A stretch of 64,000 nt of DNA from an uncultured Coriobacteriales bacterium (GCA_902464015.1 CABQHM010000011.1:6563-70562), one strand, 5' to 3'. Shown: positions 7,986-16,218, counted from the stretch's first letter. The notes: generated from the letters alone by a model not told the origin. Translations and numbers: made by a program.

Positions 7986-8774
7986 ATGATTCAAATCGAA
8001 CACCTTAACAAGGTCTTTGGGGAGGACACCGACAACCCTCACCATGTCTTGCATGACATAGACCTCACCATCAACGACGGCGACGTCTTCGGCATCATTG
8101 GTTCGTCGGGCGCGGGCAAGTCCACGCTTGTACGCTGCCTCAACCTGCTGGAGCGCCCTTCGTCGGGCCACATCATCATCGACGGCCAGGACATCTCGGG
8201 CTACTCCGGCAAGAAGCTGCTCGAGCTGCGTTCTTCCATCGGCATGATTTTCCAGAACTTCAGCCTGTTCCAGCAGCGTACGGTGCTGGCCAACGTGATG
8301 TTCCCCCTCGAGGTGCGTGGCGGCATGCCCAAGGCGGACCGCGCCAAGCGTGCCCGCGAGCTTCTTGAGCTGGTGGGCCTGGCCGACAAAGAGGGCCACT
8401 ATCCCAGCCAGCTGTCCGGCGGTCAGCAGCAGCGCGTCGCCATTGCCCGCGCGCTTGCCAACAACCCCAAGATCATGTTGTGCGACGAGGCGACGAGCGC
8501 CCTGGACACCCGCACCACGGTGGGCGTGCTCGAGCTGCTTGGCAACATCAACAAGGAACTCGGCGTCACGATGATCATGATCACCCACTCCCTCGCGGTG
8601 GCGCAGAAGGCTTGCAACCGCATTGCCGTCATCGACGACGGCCGCATCGTGGAGGAGGGCCCCACGCAGGAGGTCTTCCGCAACCCGCGCAGCAAGGTCA
8701 CGAAGGCCCTGCTCGCCTACGACTCCATCGTGACCGGCGGCGACGTCGTGCTCGACGACGTGAAGGAGGCCTAA
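7986..8774 (+). CDS. metN: Methionine ABC transporter ATP-binding protein, short form
   Basis: The 262-residue ABC ATPase has Walker A GSSGAGKST, a Q-loop in FQNFSLF, signature LSGGQQQR, Walker B IMLCDEATSALD and the switch His in MITHSLAV. It powers uptake with MetI and MetQ. Typical MetN is about 340 residues and ends in a NIL (ACT-like) domain that binds methionine and shuts the transporter down; this protein ends right after the ATPase fold, so that feedback domain is missing. The ATG at 7986 follows GGGGAAGAGAG. metI starts 3 bases after the stop. Confidence 0.9.
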   Translation: MIQIEHLNKVFGEDTDNPHHVLHDIDLTINDGDVFGIIGSSGAGKSTLVRCLNLLERPSSGHIIIDGQDISGYSGKKLLELRSSIGMIFQNFSLFQQRTVLANVMFPLEVRGGMPKADRAKRARELLELVGLADKEGHYPSQLSGGQQQRVAIARALANNPKIMLCDEATSALDTRTTVGVLELLGNINKELGVTMIMITHSLAVAQKACNRIAVIDDGRIVEEGPTQEVFRNPRSKVTKALLAYDSIVTGGDVVLDDVKEA

Positions 8775-8777
8775 GCC

Positions 8778-9467
8778 ATGGACGAGATCGTATCCGTTGT
8801 CCAGACCTTTATCGACACCTACGGCAACCTCATGGCCAAGGGCGTGTGCGACTCCATCGTGATGACGGGCGTCTCGGTGCTGCTCGCCTATCTCGTGGGC
8901 GTGCCGCTGGGCGTCATCCTCGTGATCACGGCTAAGAACGGCCTGCATCCCAAGCCTGTCCTCAACGCCGTGCTCGGCTGGATTGTGAACGTGCTTCGCT
9001 CCATCCCCTTCATCATCTTACTTGTGTGCATCATCCCGTTCACGCGCCTGGTCGCTGGCACCTCGCTGGGCGTTCCCGGCGCCATCGTGCCGCTTACGGT
9101 GTGCGCCATCCCCTTTGTTGCGCGCATGGTCGAGCAGAGCCTGGCCGACATCGACGGCGGCCTGGTGGAGGCCGGCCAGTCGTTTGGAGCCAACACCTGG
9201 CAGCTTGTGACAAAGGTGTACCTCAAGGAAAGCCTGCCATCGCTCATTCGCGGCGCGGCCATCACCTTCATCACGCTCTTCGGCTATGCGGCCATGGCGG
9301 GCTGTGTGGGTGCTGGCGGTCTGGGCGACATCGCCATCCGCTACGGTTACCAGCGCTACAAGGTCGACGTCATGATCGTCTCCGTCGTGCTGTGCGTTAT
9401 CCTCGTTCAGGTTATCCAGTCGGTCGGCGACGTCATCGCCCGCAAGACGGACAAGCGCACGAGGTAA
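8778..9467 (+). CDS. metI: Methionine ABC transporter permease
   Basis: The 229-residue membrane protein has five to six hydrophobic helices and the MetI-type EAA coupling loop (EAGQSFGANTWQLVTKVYLKE), followed by FGYAAMAGCVGAGGLGDIAIRYGYQRY, hallmark of D-methionine/methionine permeases. It forms the pore with MetN on the cytoplasmic face. It is tightly coupled to metN (3-base gap) and followed by a strong terminator, closing the operon. Confidence 0.92.
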   Translation: MDEIVSVVQTFIDTYGNLMAKGVCDSIVMTGVSVLLAYLVGVPLGVILVITAKNGLHPKPVLNAVLGWIVNVLRSIPFIILLVCIIPFTRLVAGTSLGVPGAIVPLTVCAIPFVARMVEQSLADIDGGLVEAGQSFGANTWQLVTKVYLKESLPSLIRGAAITFITLFGYAAMAGCVGAGGLGDIAIRYGYQRYKVDVMIVSVVLCVILVQVIQSVGDVIARKTDKRTR

Positions 9468-9489
9468 GTCTGGCCCCATGGTTTTTCGC

Positions 9490-9525
9490 GCCCCGCTGGC
9501 ATTTGGTGCTGGCGGGGCTTTTTTA
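9490..9525 (+). terminator. Terminator of the met operon
   Basis: GCCCCGC (9490-9496) pairs with GCGGGGC (9512-9518), with further pairing inside the loop, and six T follow. Confidence 0.85.
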
Positions 9526-9729
9526 TGCGACGACAAGGGGGCTGACAGGGTCTTACCAGGTGGAACTGCCTGGATGAATAGGGGATTCTTCGTGCGGCGG
9601 CGTGTTGGCGGGAGGGTCTGTCGGGCAAGCTGGCGAGACGGCATACCACCTGTTCTCTACACTGTTTGGGGTTGAATGCCGTACACTGGTGGGCACCAAG
9701 ACCGCGCACCGCACGCCCAAGGAGCTCGC

Positions 9730-12504
9730 ATGGAGTCGTTGTATCGCAAGTACCGCCCGCAGACGTTTGAGAGCATGGTGGGACAGAAGCATATCGTCTC
9801 GACCCTGCAGAACGCCCTGACGGACGGGCGCATGGCTCATGCCTACCTCTTCACGGGCCCGCGCGGTACCGGCAAAACCACTACGGCGCGCCTTTTGGCC
9901 AAGGCCCTCATGTGCGAGGCGGGCGGCGGTGCCGCCACGGCCCATCCCGACGGCACGTGCGAGCAGTGCCAGGAGATTGCGCGTGGCACGCACCCCGATG
10001 TGTACGAGCTCGACGCCGCGTCGCGTACCGGCGTTGACAACGTGCGCGACGAGATCATCAACCGCGTCGCCTTTGCCCCCACGCAGGGCCGCTACAAGGT
10101 CTATGTGATCGACGAGGTCCACATGCTCACCACCGCGGCGTTCAACGCGCTGCTCAAGACGCTGGAGGAGCCTCCGGCGCACGTGGTGTTCGTGCTGTGC
10201 ACCACCGACCCGCAGAAGATTCCCGAGACGGTGCTCTCGCGCTGCCAGCGCCTGGAGTTCCACCGCATTTCCGACGCCGACATCGCCGAGCGCCTTGAGT
10301 TCGTGTGTACCTCCGAGGGTTTCGAATACGACAGTGAGGCACTTGCCCTCGTCGCCCGCCATGCGCGCGGTGGCCTGCGCGACGCTCTGTCAACGCTCGA
10401 GACGCTCTCGGTGCACGGCCGCGGCACCGTGCGTGTGGAAGACGCCCGTGAGCTGCTCGGCGAGGTGGCCGACGACACGCTTTCGGGTATGGCCGAGCTT
10501 GTGGCCGCCCGCGACGTGGCCGGGTGCTTCGCCCGCGTGGACGAGATGAGCTCGCGCGGCATGGACATCGAGCAGTACGTGCGCGACTTCACGCGCCACA
10601 TGCGCAACGTCTACGTGGCCGCCGTGGCCGGCAAGGGTGCGCTGCGCGACGCGGCGAGGCCCGAGGAGTTCGTGGCCCAGGCTGCCAAGTTCGGCGGGGC
10701 CGATCGCCTCGCGTACATTCTTGACTTGCTCGGCGGACTTGAGGACACCCTGCGCACCTCCACTGACCAGCGCCTCGATTTTGAGGTGGCGCTCACGAGG
10801 ATGGCGCGTCCCAAGGCCGACCTGTCGCTCGAGGCGCTTGCGGCCCGCGTGGAGGCGCTTGAGGCCGAGCTTGCGGCCGTGAAGGCGGGCGGGGTCGCGC
10901 TGGCGAGCGCGCCTGTGGCTGCGACGCAGCCCGCTGCCGCGCCTGCTGGTGGTGCGGGCCGGCTTGGCGGCGGGGCTGCTGCGCCCGCGGTCGGTGCGGG
11001 TCAGCCTGGTGGCGGGGTTGCTGGGCAGGCAGCCGGAAGCAAGCTTCCCTCGTTTGCGCGCATGCCGCAGCAGTCGGCGGCGGCTCCTGCGCTTGCCGCT
11101 CAGCCTGCCGCTCCTTCAGCACCGGTGCCCGCGGTCCAGCCTGCTGCAATGACGGCTCCCGCACTCGTGGCACAGCGCGCGGTTTCTCAGACCCCGAGCG
11201 CCCCTGCTCAGGCCGGCGCCTCGCAACTGCCCTCGTTTGCGCGCATGCCGCAGCAGGGTGCCGCTTCGGCTGCTCCCACCGCTCCTCAACCTGCGGCTGC
11301 CCAGCAGTCGGCTGCCCCCACGGCAGTTGCCCCGCAGGCGCCCGATGCCCACTGGGGGCAGATCTGCCAGGAGGCATGCGCCATCTTCAGGCCGGTCATT
11401 GCCCTACTCAACAAGGTTACGGGCCATTTCGACTCCGACGGCTCTCTCGTTATCGTCAATCCCGGCGGCGACTTCATCGGCAAGCAGCTGCAGACGCCCA
11501 ACTCGATGAACGCCATCAAGCAGGCGGCCGAGAAAGTCATGGGGCGTGCGGTTGCCATCCGTGTCGAGGGCGCCGGTGCGGCACCCGGTCGCCCTGTGCG
11601 ACCCACTGCACCTGCCGCAGCGCCTGCGCAGGCGGCCCCGACCGCACGCCCCTCATTCGGCGCCCAGCCCAGGCAGTCTGCCGCCGCGCCCGCGCGTGAT
11701 GCCGCCCTGCCCGCTTTTGCGCGCATGCCGCAGCAGCCTGCAGCTGCCGCTCAGCCTGCTGCCCCTGTTGCGTCGGCGCAGAACACTGCTCTGCCCGCAT
11801 TTGCCCGCATGCCGCAGACCGGTCAGATCGCGCCTACTGCCGCAAGCAACCCTGCTGCGCCGGTTCCTGCGCCTGCTGCCCGAGACGCCGCCCTTCCTGC
11901 ATTTGCTCGCATGCCGCAGGCCGCCTCTACCGCACCGGCACCTGCTGCCGGGAACAGGCCCGCTGCACCGGCTCCCACCTCTACCACTCCGGCGCCTCAA
12001 CCTGTGGCTCCCGTCGACGATGCGCCTGCCTTCGAGTTTGTGCCCGACGATATGTACGACGGCTACCAGGATGTCTCTGCCGACGTTCCCGCCGACGGCT
12101 ATGGCGCTCCTTGGGACGAGCCTGCGCCCGCCGAGGCCCGGCCCGCAGTGCCTACGTCGGCTCCTCGTTCCGCAGTTCCTGCGCCTGCACCCAGGCCTGC
12201 CGCACCCCAGCAGCCTGCCGGTTTCGGCTCGTCGCCTGCCGCTGCAGCCCCCGCTGCTCCTGCGTTTGCCGCTCCGGCGCAGCCGGCGGACTCGGTTCCT
12301 GCCGCGCAGCCTGCGTTTGCCGCCCGTCCCGCTGCTCCGGCCCAGCCTGCGGTCCCGGCACCCGCGGTCCAGCCTGCTGCCCCAGTTCCCGGTGCGACCT
12401 TTGGTTCTCCCGCCCAGCCTGCGCCCGGCGAGGACTCAACCGCCTGGCTCTCCCGGCTTCTCGAGGCCGGCTTCGGCCAGCCCGTCAAGGTGACCCGCGA
12501 GTAA
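9730..12504 (+). CDS. dnaX: DNA polymerase III subunits gamma/tau, with a long Ala/Pro-rich C-terminus
   Basis: The 924-residue clamp-loader ATPase starts at the ATG at 9730, eight bases past AAGGAG. Residues 1-370 are the AAA+ core: Walker A GPRGTGKTTT, a zinc module with Cys in MCEAGGG and CEQCQE, DEVHML Walker B, the sensor SRC in VLSRCQRLEF, and clamp-loader domain III. The rest is low-complexity Ala/Pro/Gln sequence holding a folded island (about residues 539-615, HWGQICQEACAIFRPVIALL...) resembling the tau domain. The disordered part carries five copies of LP(S/A)FARMPQ, near residues 439, 501, 660, 697 and 736. No clear frameshift site for a separate gamma product was identified. ybaB and recR normally follow directly; here about 1.6 kb intervenes. 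Confidence 0.95.
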   Translation: MESLYRKYRPQTFESMVGQKHIVSTLQNALTDGRMAHAYLFTGPRGTGKTTTARLLAKALMCEAGGGAATAHPDGTCEQCQEIARGTHPDVYELDAASRTGVDNVRDEIINRVAFAPTQGRYKVYVIDEVHMLTTAAFNALLKTLEEPPAHVVFVLCTTDPQKIPETVLSRCQRLEFHRISDADIAERLEFVCTSEGFEYDSEALALVARHARGGLRDALSTLETLSVHGRGTVRVEDARELLGEVADDTLSGMAELVAARDVAGCFARVDEMSSRGMDIEQYVRDFTRHMRNVYVAAVAGKGALRDAARPEEFVAQAAKFGGADRLAYILDLLGGLEDTLRTSTDQRLDFEVALTRMARPKADLSLEALAARVEALEAELAAVKAGGVALASAPVAATQPAAAPAGGAGRLGGGAAAPAVGAGQPGGGVAGQAAGSKLPSFARMPQQSAAAPALAAQPAAPSAPVPAVQPAAMTAPALVAQRAVSQTPSAPAQAGASQLPSFARMPQQGAASAAPTAPQPAAAQQSAAPTAVAPQAPDAHWGQICQEACAIFRPVIALLNKVTGHFDSDGSLVIVNPGGDFIGKQLQTPNSMNAIKQAAEKVMGRAVAIRVEGAGAAPGRPVRPTAPAAAPAQAAPTARPSFGAQPRQSAAAPARDAALPAFARMPQQPAAAAQPAAPVASAQNTALPAFARMPQTGQIAPTAASNPAAPVPAPAARDAALPAFARMPQAASTAPAPAAGNRPAAPAPTSTTPAPQPVAPVDDAPAFEFVPDDMYDGYQDVSADVPADGYGAPWDEPAPAEARPAVPTSAPRSAVPAPAPRPAAPQQPAGFGSSPAAAAPAAPAFAAPAQPADSVPAAQPAFAARPAAPAQPAVPAPAVQPAAPVPGATFGSPAQPAPGEDSTAWLSRLLEAGFGQPVKVTRE

Positions 12505-12534
12505 TCTCCGGCCACCATCAATTGCAATCCCCAA

Positions 12535-12578
12535 GCGCCGTCTGTCCTACTTCACCCGGGCAGACGGCGCTTTCTTTT
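12535..12578 (+). terminator. Terminator of dnaX
   Basis: GCGCCGTCTG (12535-12544) pairs perfectly with CAGACGGCGC (12561-12570), followed by TTTCTTTT. Confidence 0.88.
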
Positions 12579-12602
12579 GTCGGTGAGCGAGCATGTTGCT
12601 TG

Positions 12603-12657
12603 AACTGTCACTCAGAATGACAGTTTTTGCCTAAATCTGTCACTCAGAATGACAGTT
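12603..12657. repeat. Two identical 23-bp palindromes in tandem
   Basis: AACTGTCA-N7-TGACAGTT at 12603-12625 recurs at 12635-12657 with the first two bases changed; the spacer CTCAGAA is identical and the repeat offset is 32 bases. The second copy ends 10 bases before the open frame of the DUF4143 remnant. They could be a tandem operator for that gene or the ends of a small mobile or deletion-prone element. Confidence 0.8.
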
Positions 12658-12667
12658 CGCCGCTTTT

Positions 12668-13279
12668 GTGCGAAACCTTGCCCGCAGCGTCGTGGCGTCT
12701 TCTGCCCGAGACTTTTCCATCAGTCGCGCTCACAACCAGGGAACATCTTCAGGCTATTCGCCGGGACGCGAAAAGATAGCCGAGATGCTCGATGCCATGG
12801 AGGACGCGCATTTGTCTTACGGCGTCTACGACTTCTCTCGCTCGCTTCAGCGCAGCCGCCTGCGCGGGTTCAAGGAATATGCCGTGGATACGGGCCTCTT
12901 CTATGCCATGAGCCCCGCAACCACGGATGGTCTCACGCGTGTCCTTGAGACATCGGTTTACCTCGAGTTACGTCGCCGCAGGCAAACGGGGAGGCGCGGG
13001 GAAGTTTCCATGCTCAAGCTTCCCAGCGGCAAAGAGGTCGACTTCATCTGGGGTGACGAGGCGTTCGACACGGCCTTTGACCTTGTGCAAGTCTGTCTCA
13101 GCATGGACGACGAGCGTACAAAAGTGCGTGAAATCTCCGCCCTCGAAGAGGCAATGTCCCTCTTCCCCGGTGCTCGTGCAACAATCGTCACCCTTGACGA
13201 ATATGGCACTGAAGCCACCTCCCATGGCGATATCCGCGTCGTCCCTGCCTGGAGATGGACGTTGGAAAAGACCACCTAA
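12668..13279 (+). pseudogene. C-terminal remnant of an ATPase with DUF4143 domain
   Basis: The 203-codon frame encodes only the winged-helix linker and DUF4143 part of a family of about 400-residue predicted AAA ATPases: RNLARSVVASSARDFSIS, then MLDAMEDAHLSYGVYDF, KEYAVDTGLFYAMSP, ETSVYLELRRRRQ, LPSGKEVDFIW. The N-terminal P-loop ATPase half is absent; in-frame stops and two palindromes occupy its expected place. The first codon (GTG at 12668) has no ribosome binding site and the preceding in-frame codon run ends in TGA at 12650. I read it as a decayed gene left by an insertion or deletion between dnaX and ybaB. Translation of a stand-alone DUF4143 protein cannot be excluded. Confidence 0.75.
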
Positions 13280-13287
13280 TAAAGGAT

Positions 13288-13330
13288 AAGCCCCGCCTGT
13301 CCCGGTTTATTATCGGAACAGGCGGGGCTT
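13288..13330. terminator. Bidirectional terminator
   Basis: AAGCCCCGCCTGT pairs with ACAGGCGGGGCTT around a loop containing TTTATTATC. It lies between the DUF4143 remnant and the convergent membrane-protein gene. Confidence 0.7.
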
Positions 13331-13378
13331 GCATGGAGTGGCTTTCGAACGGGGGTCTTTCGAACGAGGGAGTGCAAG

Positions 13379-13900
13379 CTACTCCGAAGGGTTGGAGAGA
13401 TTGACGTAAGCTGCGTTCTTGTTCTCATCGCCAATGAGTATGAGATTGGTTCCATCAAGCTCATAGACGCCTGGCTTAGACTCAGGGGTGTTTTCATCGG
13501 AGGATTCTGCTACTACCGTCTGCCCGTCAAGATGTCCGATGCGCTTGCCTTTATCGGAGAAGATTGCTTTCTGCAGGTCGATGCTGGTATTGTTTGTCTC
13601 TGGATATGCGGCGCGCCCATAGTGCTGCCCCTCATAGACAACCGAGTCGGGAAACTCGGAGCTTTGCGAGAACGTGTGGAAGAGAACGAGACCTCCCACG
13701 ATGAGAAATACCAGGAGTCCAAGGACCGCAATTCGTGTTCCAGGGCTAGAGGGTTCCATGCTATCCAAGCGATTCCTCGTCGGCACGAGCGAGGCCGGGA
13801 AGGGCGACGCCTGCCAGACCGAGTCCAAATGTAGCTGAGGCAATGACGAGTTGCCTTCTGGAGAAAAGAGTGCGCCATCGATTCGTTTCGGTGAATCCAT
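13379..13900 (-). CDS. Hypothetical protein with one transmembrane helix
   Basis: I do not recognise this 173-residue protein. A polar N-terminus of about 60 residues (MDSPKRIDGALFSPEGN) is followed by one hydrophobic helix (IAVLGLLVFLIVGGLVLFHTF) and a polar, probably extracellular C-terminal domain of about 95 residues, rich in Ser, Asn, Glu and Asp. The ATG at 13900 has a perfect AGGAGG six bases upstream, which decides the start. Base composition is visibly lower in GC than the flanking dnaX and ybaB genes. Together with its position inside the normally tight dnaX-ybaB-recR cluster, this suggests acquisition. Confidence 0.7.
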   Translation of the reverse strand: MDSPKRIDGALFSPEGNSSLPQLHLDSVWQASPFPASLVPTRNRLDSMEPSSPGTRIAVLGLLVFLIVGGLVLFHTFSQSSEFPDSVVYEGQHYGRAAYPETNNTSIDLQKAIFSDKGKRIGHLDGQTVVAESSDENTPESKPGVYELDGTNLILIGDENKNAAYVNLSNPSE

Positions 13901-13973
13901 GACGTCCTCCTGCGCAGTTGAGATGGGCTTACATCCACCCATCTATCGAATAGAAACGCCGAACGGAATTCAG

Positions 13974-14001
13974 AGTATACAGTATTGTTATGGTAAGTGA
14001 A
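13974..14001 (-). promoter_or_regulatory. Promoter of the 173-aa membrane protein
   Basis: On the minus strand TTCACT (14001-13996), a 16-base spacer and TATACT (13979-13974) lie about 75 bases upstream of the start in a locally AT-rich stretch. Confidence 0.5.
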
Positions 14002-14165
14002 CTTTAAAAAAATAACCTGCTCATGCGTCACCAGTCCCCTCCGTTCTTCTCGTGTCTTGTGGTCGTGGGGCTGGGCAGGGCGCAGGAGGGCGGGTACAGT
14101 GTGTGGGTTGGATTTATATGCTTGCGCGGCCATGTGGCCGCTCGACCACACGGGAGGAACTCTCT

Positions 14166-14474
14166 ATGGATATGTCCAAGATGCTCAAGCAGGCCAAGAA
14201 GATGCAGCAGCAGCTTGCCGACGTGCAGGACGGCCTCAAGGACGTCGTCGTGGAGGCCACGGCCGGCGGCGGCATGGTGAAGGCCACGATGACCGGCGAC
14301 GGCCAGCTCACCGGCATCACCATCGACCCCGAGGCCCTCAACCCCGAGGACGTCGACCTTCTCCAGGACATGATCGTCGCCGCGGTGAACGAGGCTTCCA
14401 ACAACGCCACGCAGGTTGCCAACCAGCGTATGGGCGCCATCACCGGCGGTCTCAACATCCCGGGCCTGTTCTAA
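14166..14474 (+). CDS. YbaB/EbfC-family nucleoid-associated protein
   Basis: The 102-residue protein has the family layout: helix DMSKMLKQAKKMQQQLADVQ, the strand segment VVVEATAGGGMVKATMTGDGQLTGITIDPEAL, and a C-terminal helix with DLLQDMIVAAVNEASNNA. YbaB forms dimers that bind DNA and affect nucleoid shape. GGGAGGAA precedes the ATG at 14166. recR starts 42 bases downstream, the standard ybaB-recR pair. Confidence 0.93.
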   Translation: MDMSKMLKQAKKMQQQLADVQDGLKDVVVEATAGGGMVKATMTGDGQLTGITIDPEALNPEDVDLLQDMIVAAVNEASNNATQVANQRMGAITGGLNIPGLF

Positions 14475-14516
14475 TCCGGCTCGATTCCGAGTTCACGCAC
14501 GACACCGATACACGCG

Positions 14517-15110
14517 ATGGCTGACGAGACATTCACCAACCTCATCGACGAGCTGGGCAGGCTTCCGGGCATCGGCCCCAAGTCTGCCCAGCGCATCGCC
14601 TATCACATCCTGCAGTCAGACACCGCCAGCGTCCAGCGTCTGGCCGACGCCCTCATGGACGTGAAGCGCACGGTGCACTTCTGCCCGCATTGCTTCAACT
14701 ACGCCACGGGCAAGGTGTGCGCCATCTGCGCCGACCCGCGCCGCGACACCTCGCGCATCTGCGTGGTGGCCGAGCCCCGCGACGTGAGCGCCATCGAGCG
14801 TACGGGCGCCTTCAAGGGCGTCTACCACGTGCTGGGCGGCGTGATCAACCCCATGGAGCGCAAGGGTCCCGACCAGCTGCACATCCGCGAGCTCATGGGA
14901 CGCCTCGGCAGCGAGGACGTCTCCGAGGTCCTCATCGCCACCAACCCCGACATCGAGGGCGAGACCACGGCCTCCTATCTCGCGCGCCTCATCAAGCCGC
15001 TCGACATTGAGGTCACGCGTCTGGCGAGCGGCCTGCCGGTGGGCGGCGAGCTCGAGTACGCCGACGAGGTCACGCTGGGCCGCGCCATCGAGGCACGCCG
15101 ACAGCTGTAA
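14517..15110 (+). CDS. recR: Recombination protein RecR
   Basis: A 197-residue protein of normal length. It has the N-terminal helix-hairpin-helix (LIDELGRLPGIGPKSAQRIA), the zinc finger CPHCFNYATGKVCAIC, the Toprim domain (ICVVAEPRDVSAIE, ATNPDIEGETTASYLA) and C-terminal Walker-B-like residues (VTRLASGLPVGGELEYADEVTLGRAI). RecR works with RecO (and RecF) to load RecA at single-stranded gaps. No strong Shine-Dalgarno precedes the ATG, consistent with coupling to ybaB. Confidence 0.97.
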   Translation: MADETFTNLIDELGRLPGIGPKSAQRIAYHILQSDTASVQRLADALMDVKRTVHFCPHCFNYATGKVCAICADPRRDTSRICVVAEPRDVSAIERTGAFKGVYHVLGGVINPMERKGPDQLHIRELMGRLGSEDVSEVLIATNPDIEGETTASYLARLIKPLDIEVTRLASGLPVGGELEYADEVTLGRAIEARRQL

Positions 15111-15268
15111 GGCCTCGGGCCGCAGGCGTATAAGCACGTCTGCGCAGGCACCTGCGTGCGAGTGGGCGCCTTTGGCATGTGTACTGCATGTATTGGGCCC
15201 GCATCGACACCGTGTGCCTGGAGCGGAAACAAAGCGGGCGTATATCATCTGCATCCGATGAGACAAAC

Positions 15269-15292
15269 AGGGCCGTCCGCAGGGGCGGCCCT
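15269..15292 (+). terminator. GC-rich hairpin after recR
   Basis: AGGGCCGTCC and GGGCGGCCCT form a stable hairpin just upstream of the shikimate-kinase-like gene; only a weak TTCTAGT follows, so it may be an mRNA structure rather than a true terminator. Confidence 0.4.
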
Positions 15293-15315
15293 TCTAGTAG
15301 GAAAGGCGCAACCTT

Positions 15316-15849
15316 ATGCCCTTGGACAAGCGAAACATCGTGCTCGTGGGAATGCCGAGCGTGGGCAAGTCCACCATCGGCGTGCTTATGGCCAAGCGCC
15401 TGCGCTACAACTTCACCGACACCGACATCACCATTCAGGTGGAAAACGACGGCACTTTGGCCGAGCTCATCGCGGCGCAGGGCAACGACGGTATGCTTGC
15501 CATGGAGGAGCGCGTGCTTCTGGGCGTGCAGCCCTGCCGCACCGTCATTGCCACGGGAGGCAGCGCCTGCTACAGCGCTCGTGCCATGGCGCATCTGGCC
15601 ACCACGGGCCCCGTCGTGTACCTGCGCGCCCCCTTCGAGGAGGTCGCGGCACGTGTGGGCGACGTCACGGCCCGTGGCGTGGTGATGCCTGAGGGCTTCA
15701 CCTTCCGCGACCTGTACGACCAGCGTTGCGGCCTGTACGAGAAGTACGCCACCATCACCGTGGACATCGCGGGCCTGTCGGTGGAGGACTCGCTCGTACG
15801 CGCCTGCGAGGCAATCACGGCCTGGATGGAGTCTCATCCGCAGGAGTAA
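15316..15849 (+). CDS. Shikimate-kinase-like P-loop kinase with an altered substrate site
   Basis: The 177-residue NMP-kinase fold has P-loop GMPSVGKST (residues 12-20), the adenine/shikimate-side acidic motif TDTDI (about 34-38) and a lid segment rich in Arg. Two shikimate-binding signatures are changed. The usual GExxFRxxE region reads DGMLAMEE, so the conserved shikimate Arg is missing, and the usual GGG-x-V loop reads TGGSACYS. It may phosphorylate a different small alcohol. AGGAAAGG precedes the ATG. No aro genes are adjacent; the gene stands alone between recR and tRNA-Gln and has its own terminator. Confidence 0.7.
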   Translation: MPLDKRNIVLVGMPSVGKSTIGVLMAKRLRYNFTDTDITIQVENDGTLAELIAAQGNDGMLAMEERVLLGVQPCRTVIATGGSACYSARAMAHLATTGPVVYLRAPFEEVAARVGDVTARGVVMPEGFTFRDLYDQRCGLYEKYATITVDIAGLSVEDSLVRACEAITAWMESHPQE

Positions 15850-15879
15850 GCTGCCAACTCCTTTGGCGTCACACACGAA

Positions 15880-15920
15880 AAGAAGGCTCGCCGACAATCC
15901 GCCGGCGAGCCTTCTTGTTT
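15880..15920 (+). terminator. Terminator of the shikimate-kinase-like gene
   Basis: AAGAAGGCTCGCCG (15880-15893) pairs with CGGCGAGCCTTCTT (15903-15916), followed by GTTTT. Confidence 0.85.
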
Positions 15921-15993
15921 TGAAGCACTTGAGACGCTCACCGCGCGCAAGCATGCGAACGCTCATGCGCGCGAACATGGAAGCAAATCAAAC

Positions 15994-16068
15994 TGGCTGG
16001 GATAGAGGGAGTCGAACCCCCATACCGGGAACCAAAAACCCGTGTCCTAACCATTGGACGATATCCCA
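15994..16068 (-). tRNA. tRNA-Gln(TTG)
   Basis: The minus-strand cloverleaf has acceptor stem TGGGATA/TATCCCA, discriminator G, encoded CCA, T-arm GGGGGTTCGACTCCC, and anticodon loop TTTTGGT, reading TTG. Confidence 0.92.
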
Positions 16069-16125
16069 ATGCCGTTTGCCTGGCACGGTATGCCGTAAAT
16101 CGACTTCTGTGCCACGTGACCGAAA

Positions 16126-16153
16126 ATTGTACCAGCCTTAGCGACAGCGTCAA
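16126..16153 (-). promoter_or_regulatory. Promoter of tRNA-Gln
   Basis: On the minus strand TTGACG (16153-16148), a 16-base spacer and TACAAT (16131-16126) lie about 58 bases upstream of the tRNA 5' end. Confidence 0.55.
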
Positions 16154-16218
16154 GGAGCGCTTCTATAGTGGTCCCAACTTTTACATGACCGGCGGCTTTT
16201 GCGTGGTACGGAGCGAAC

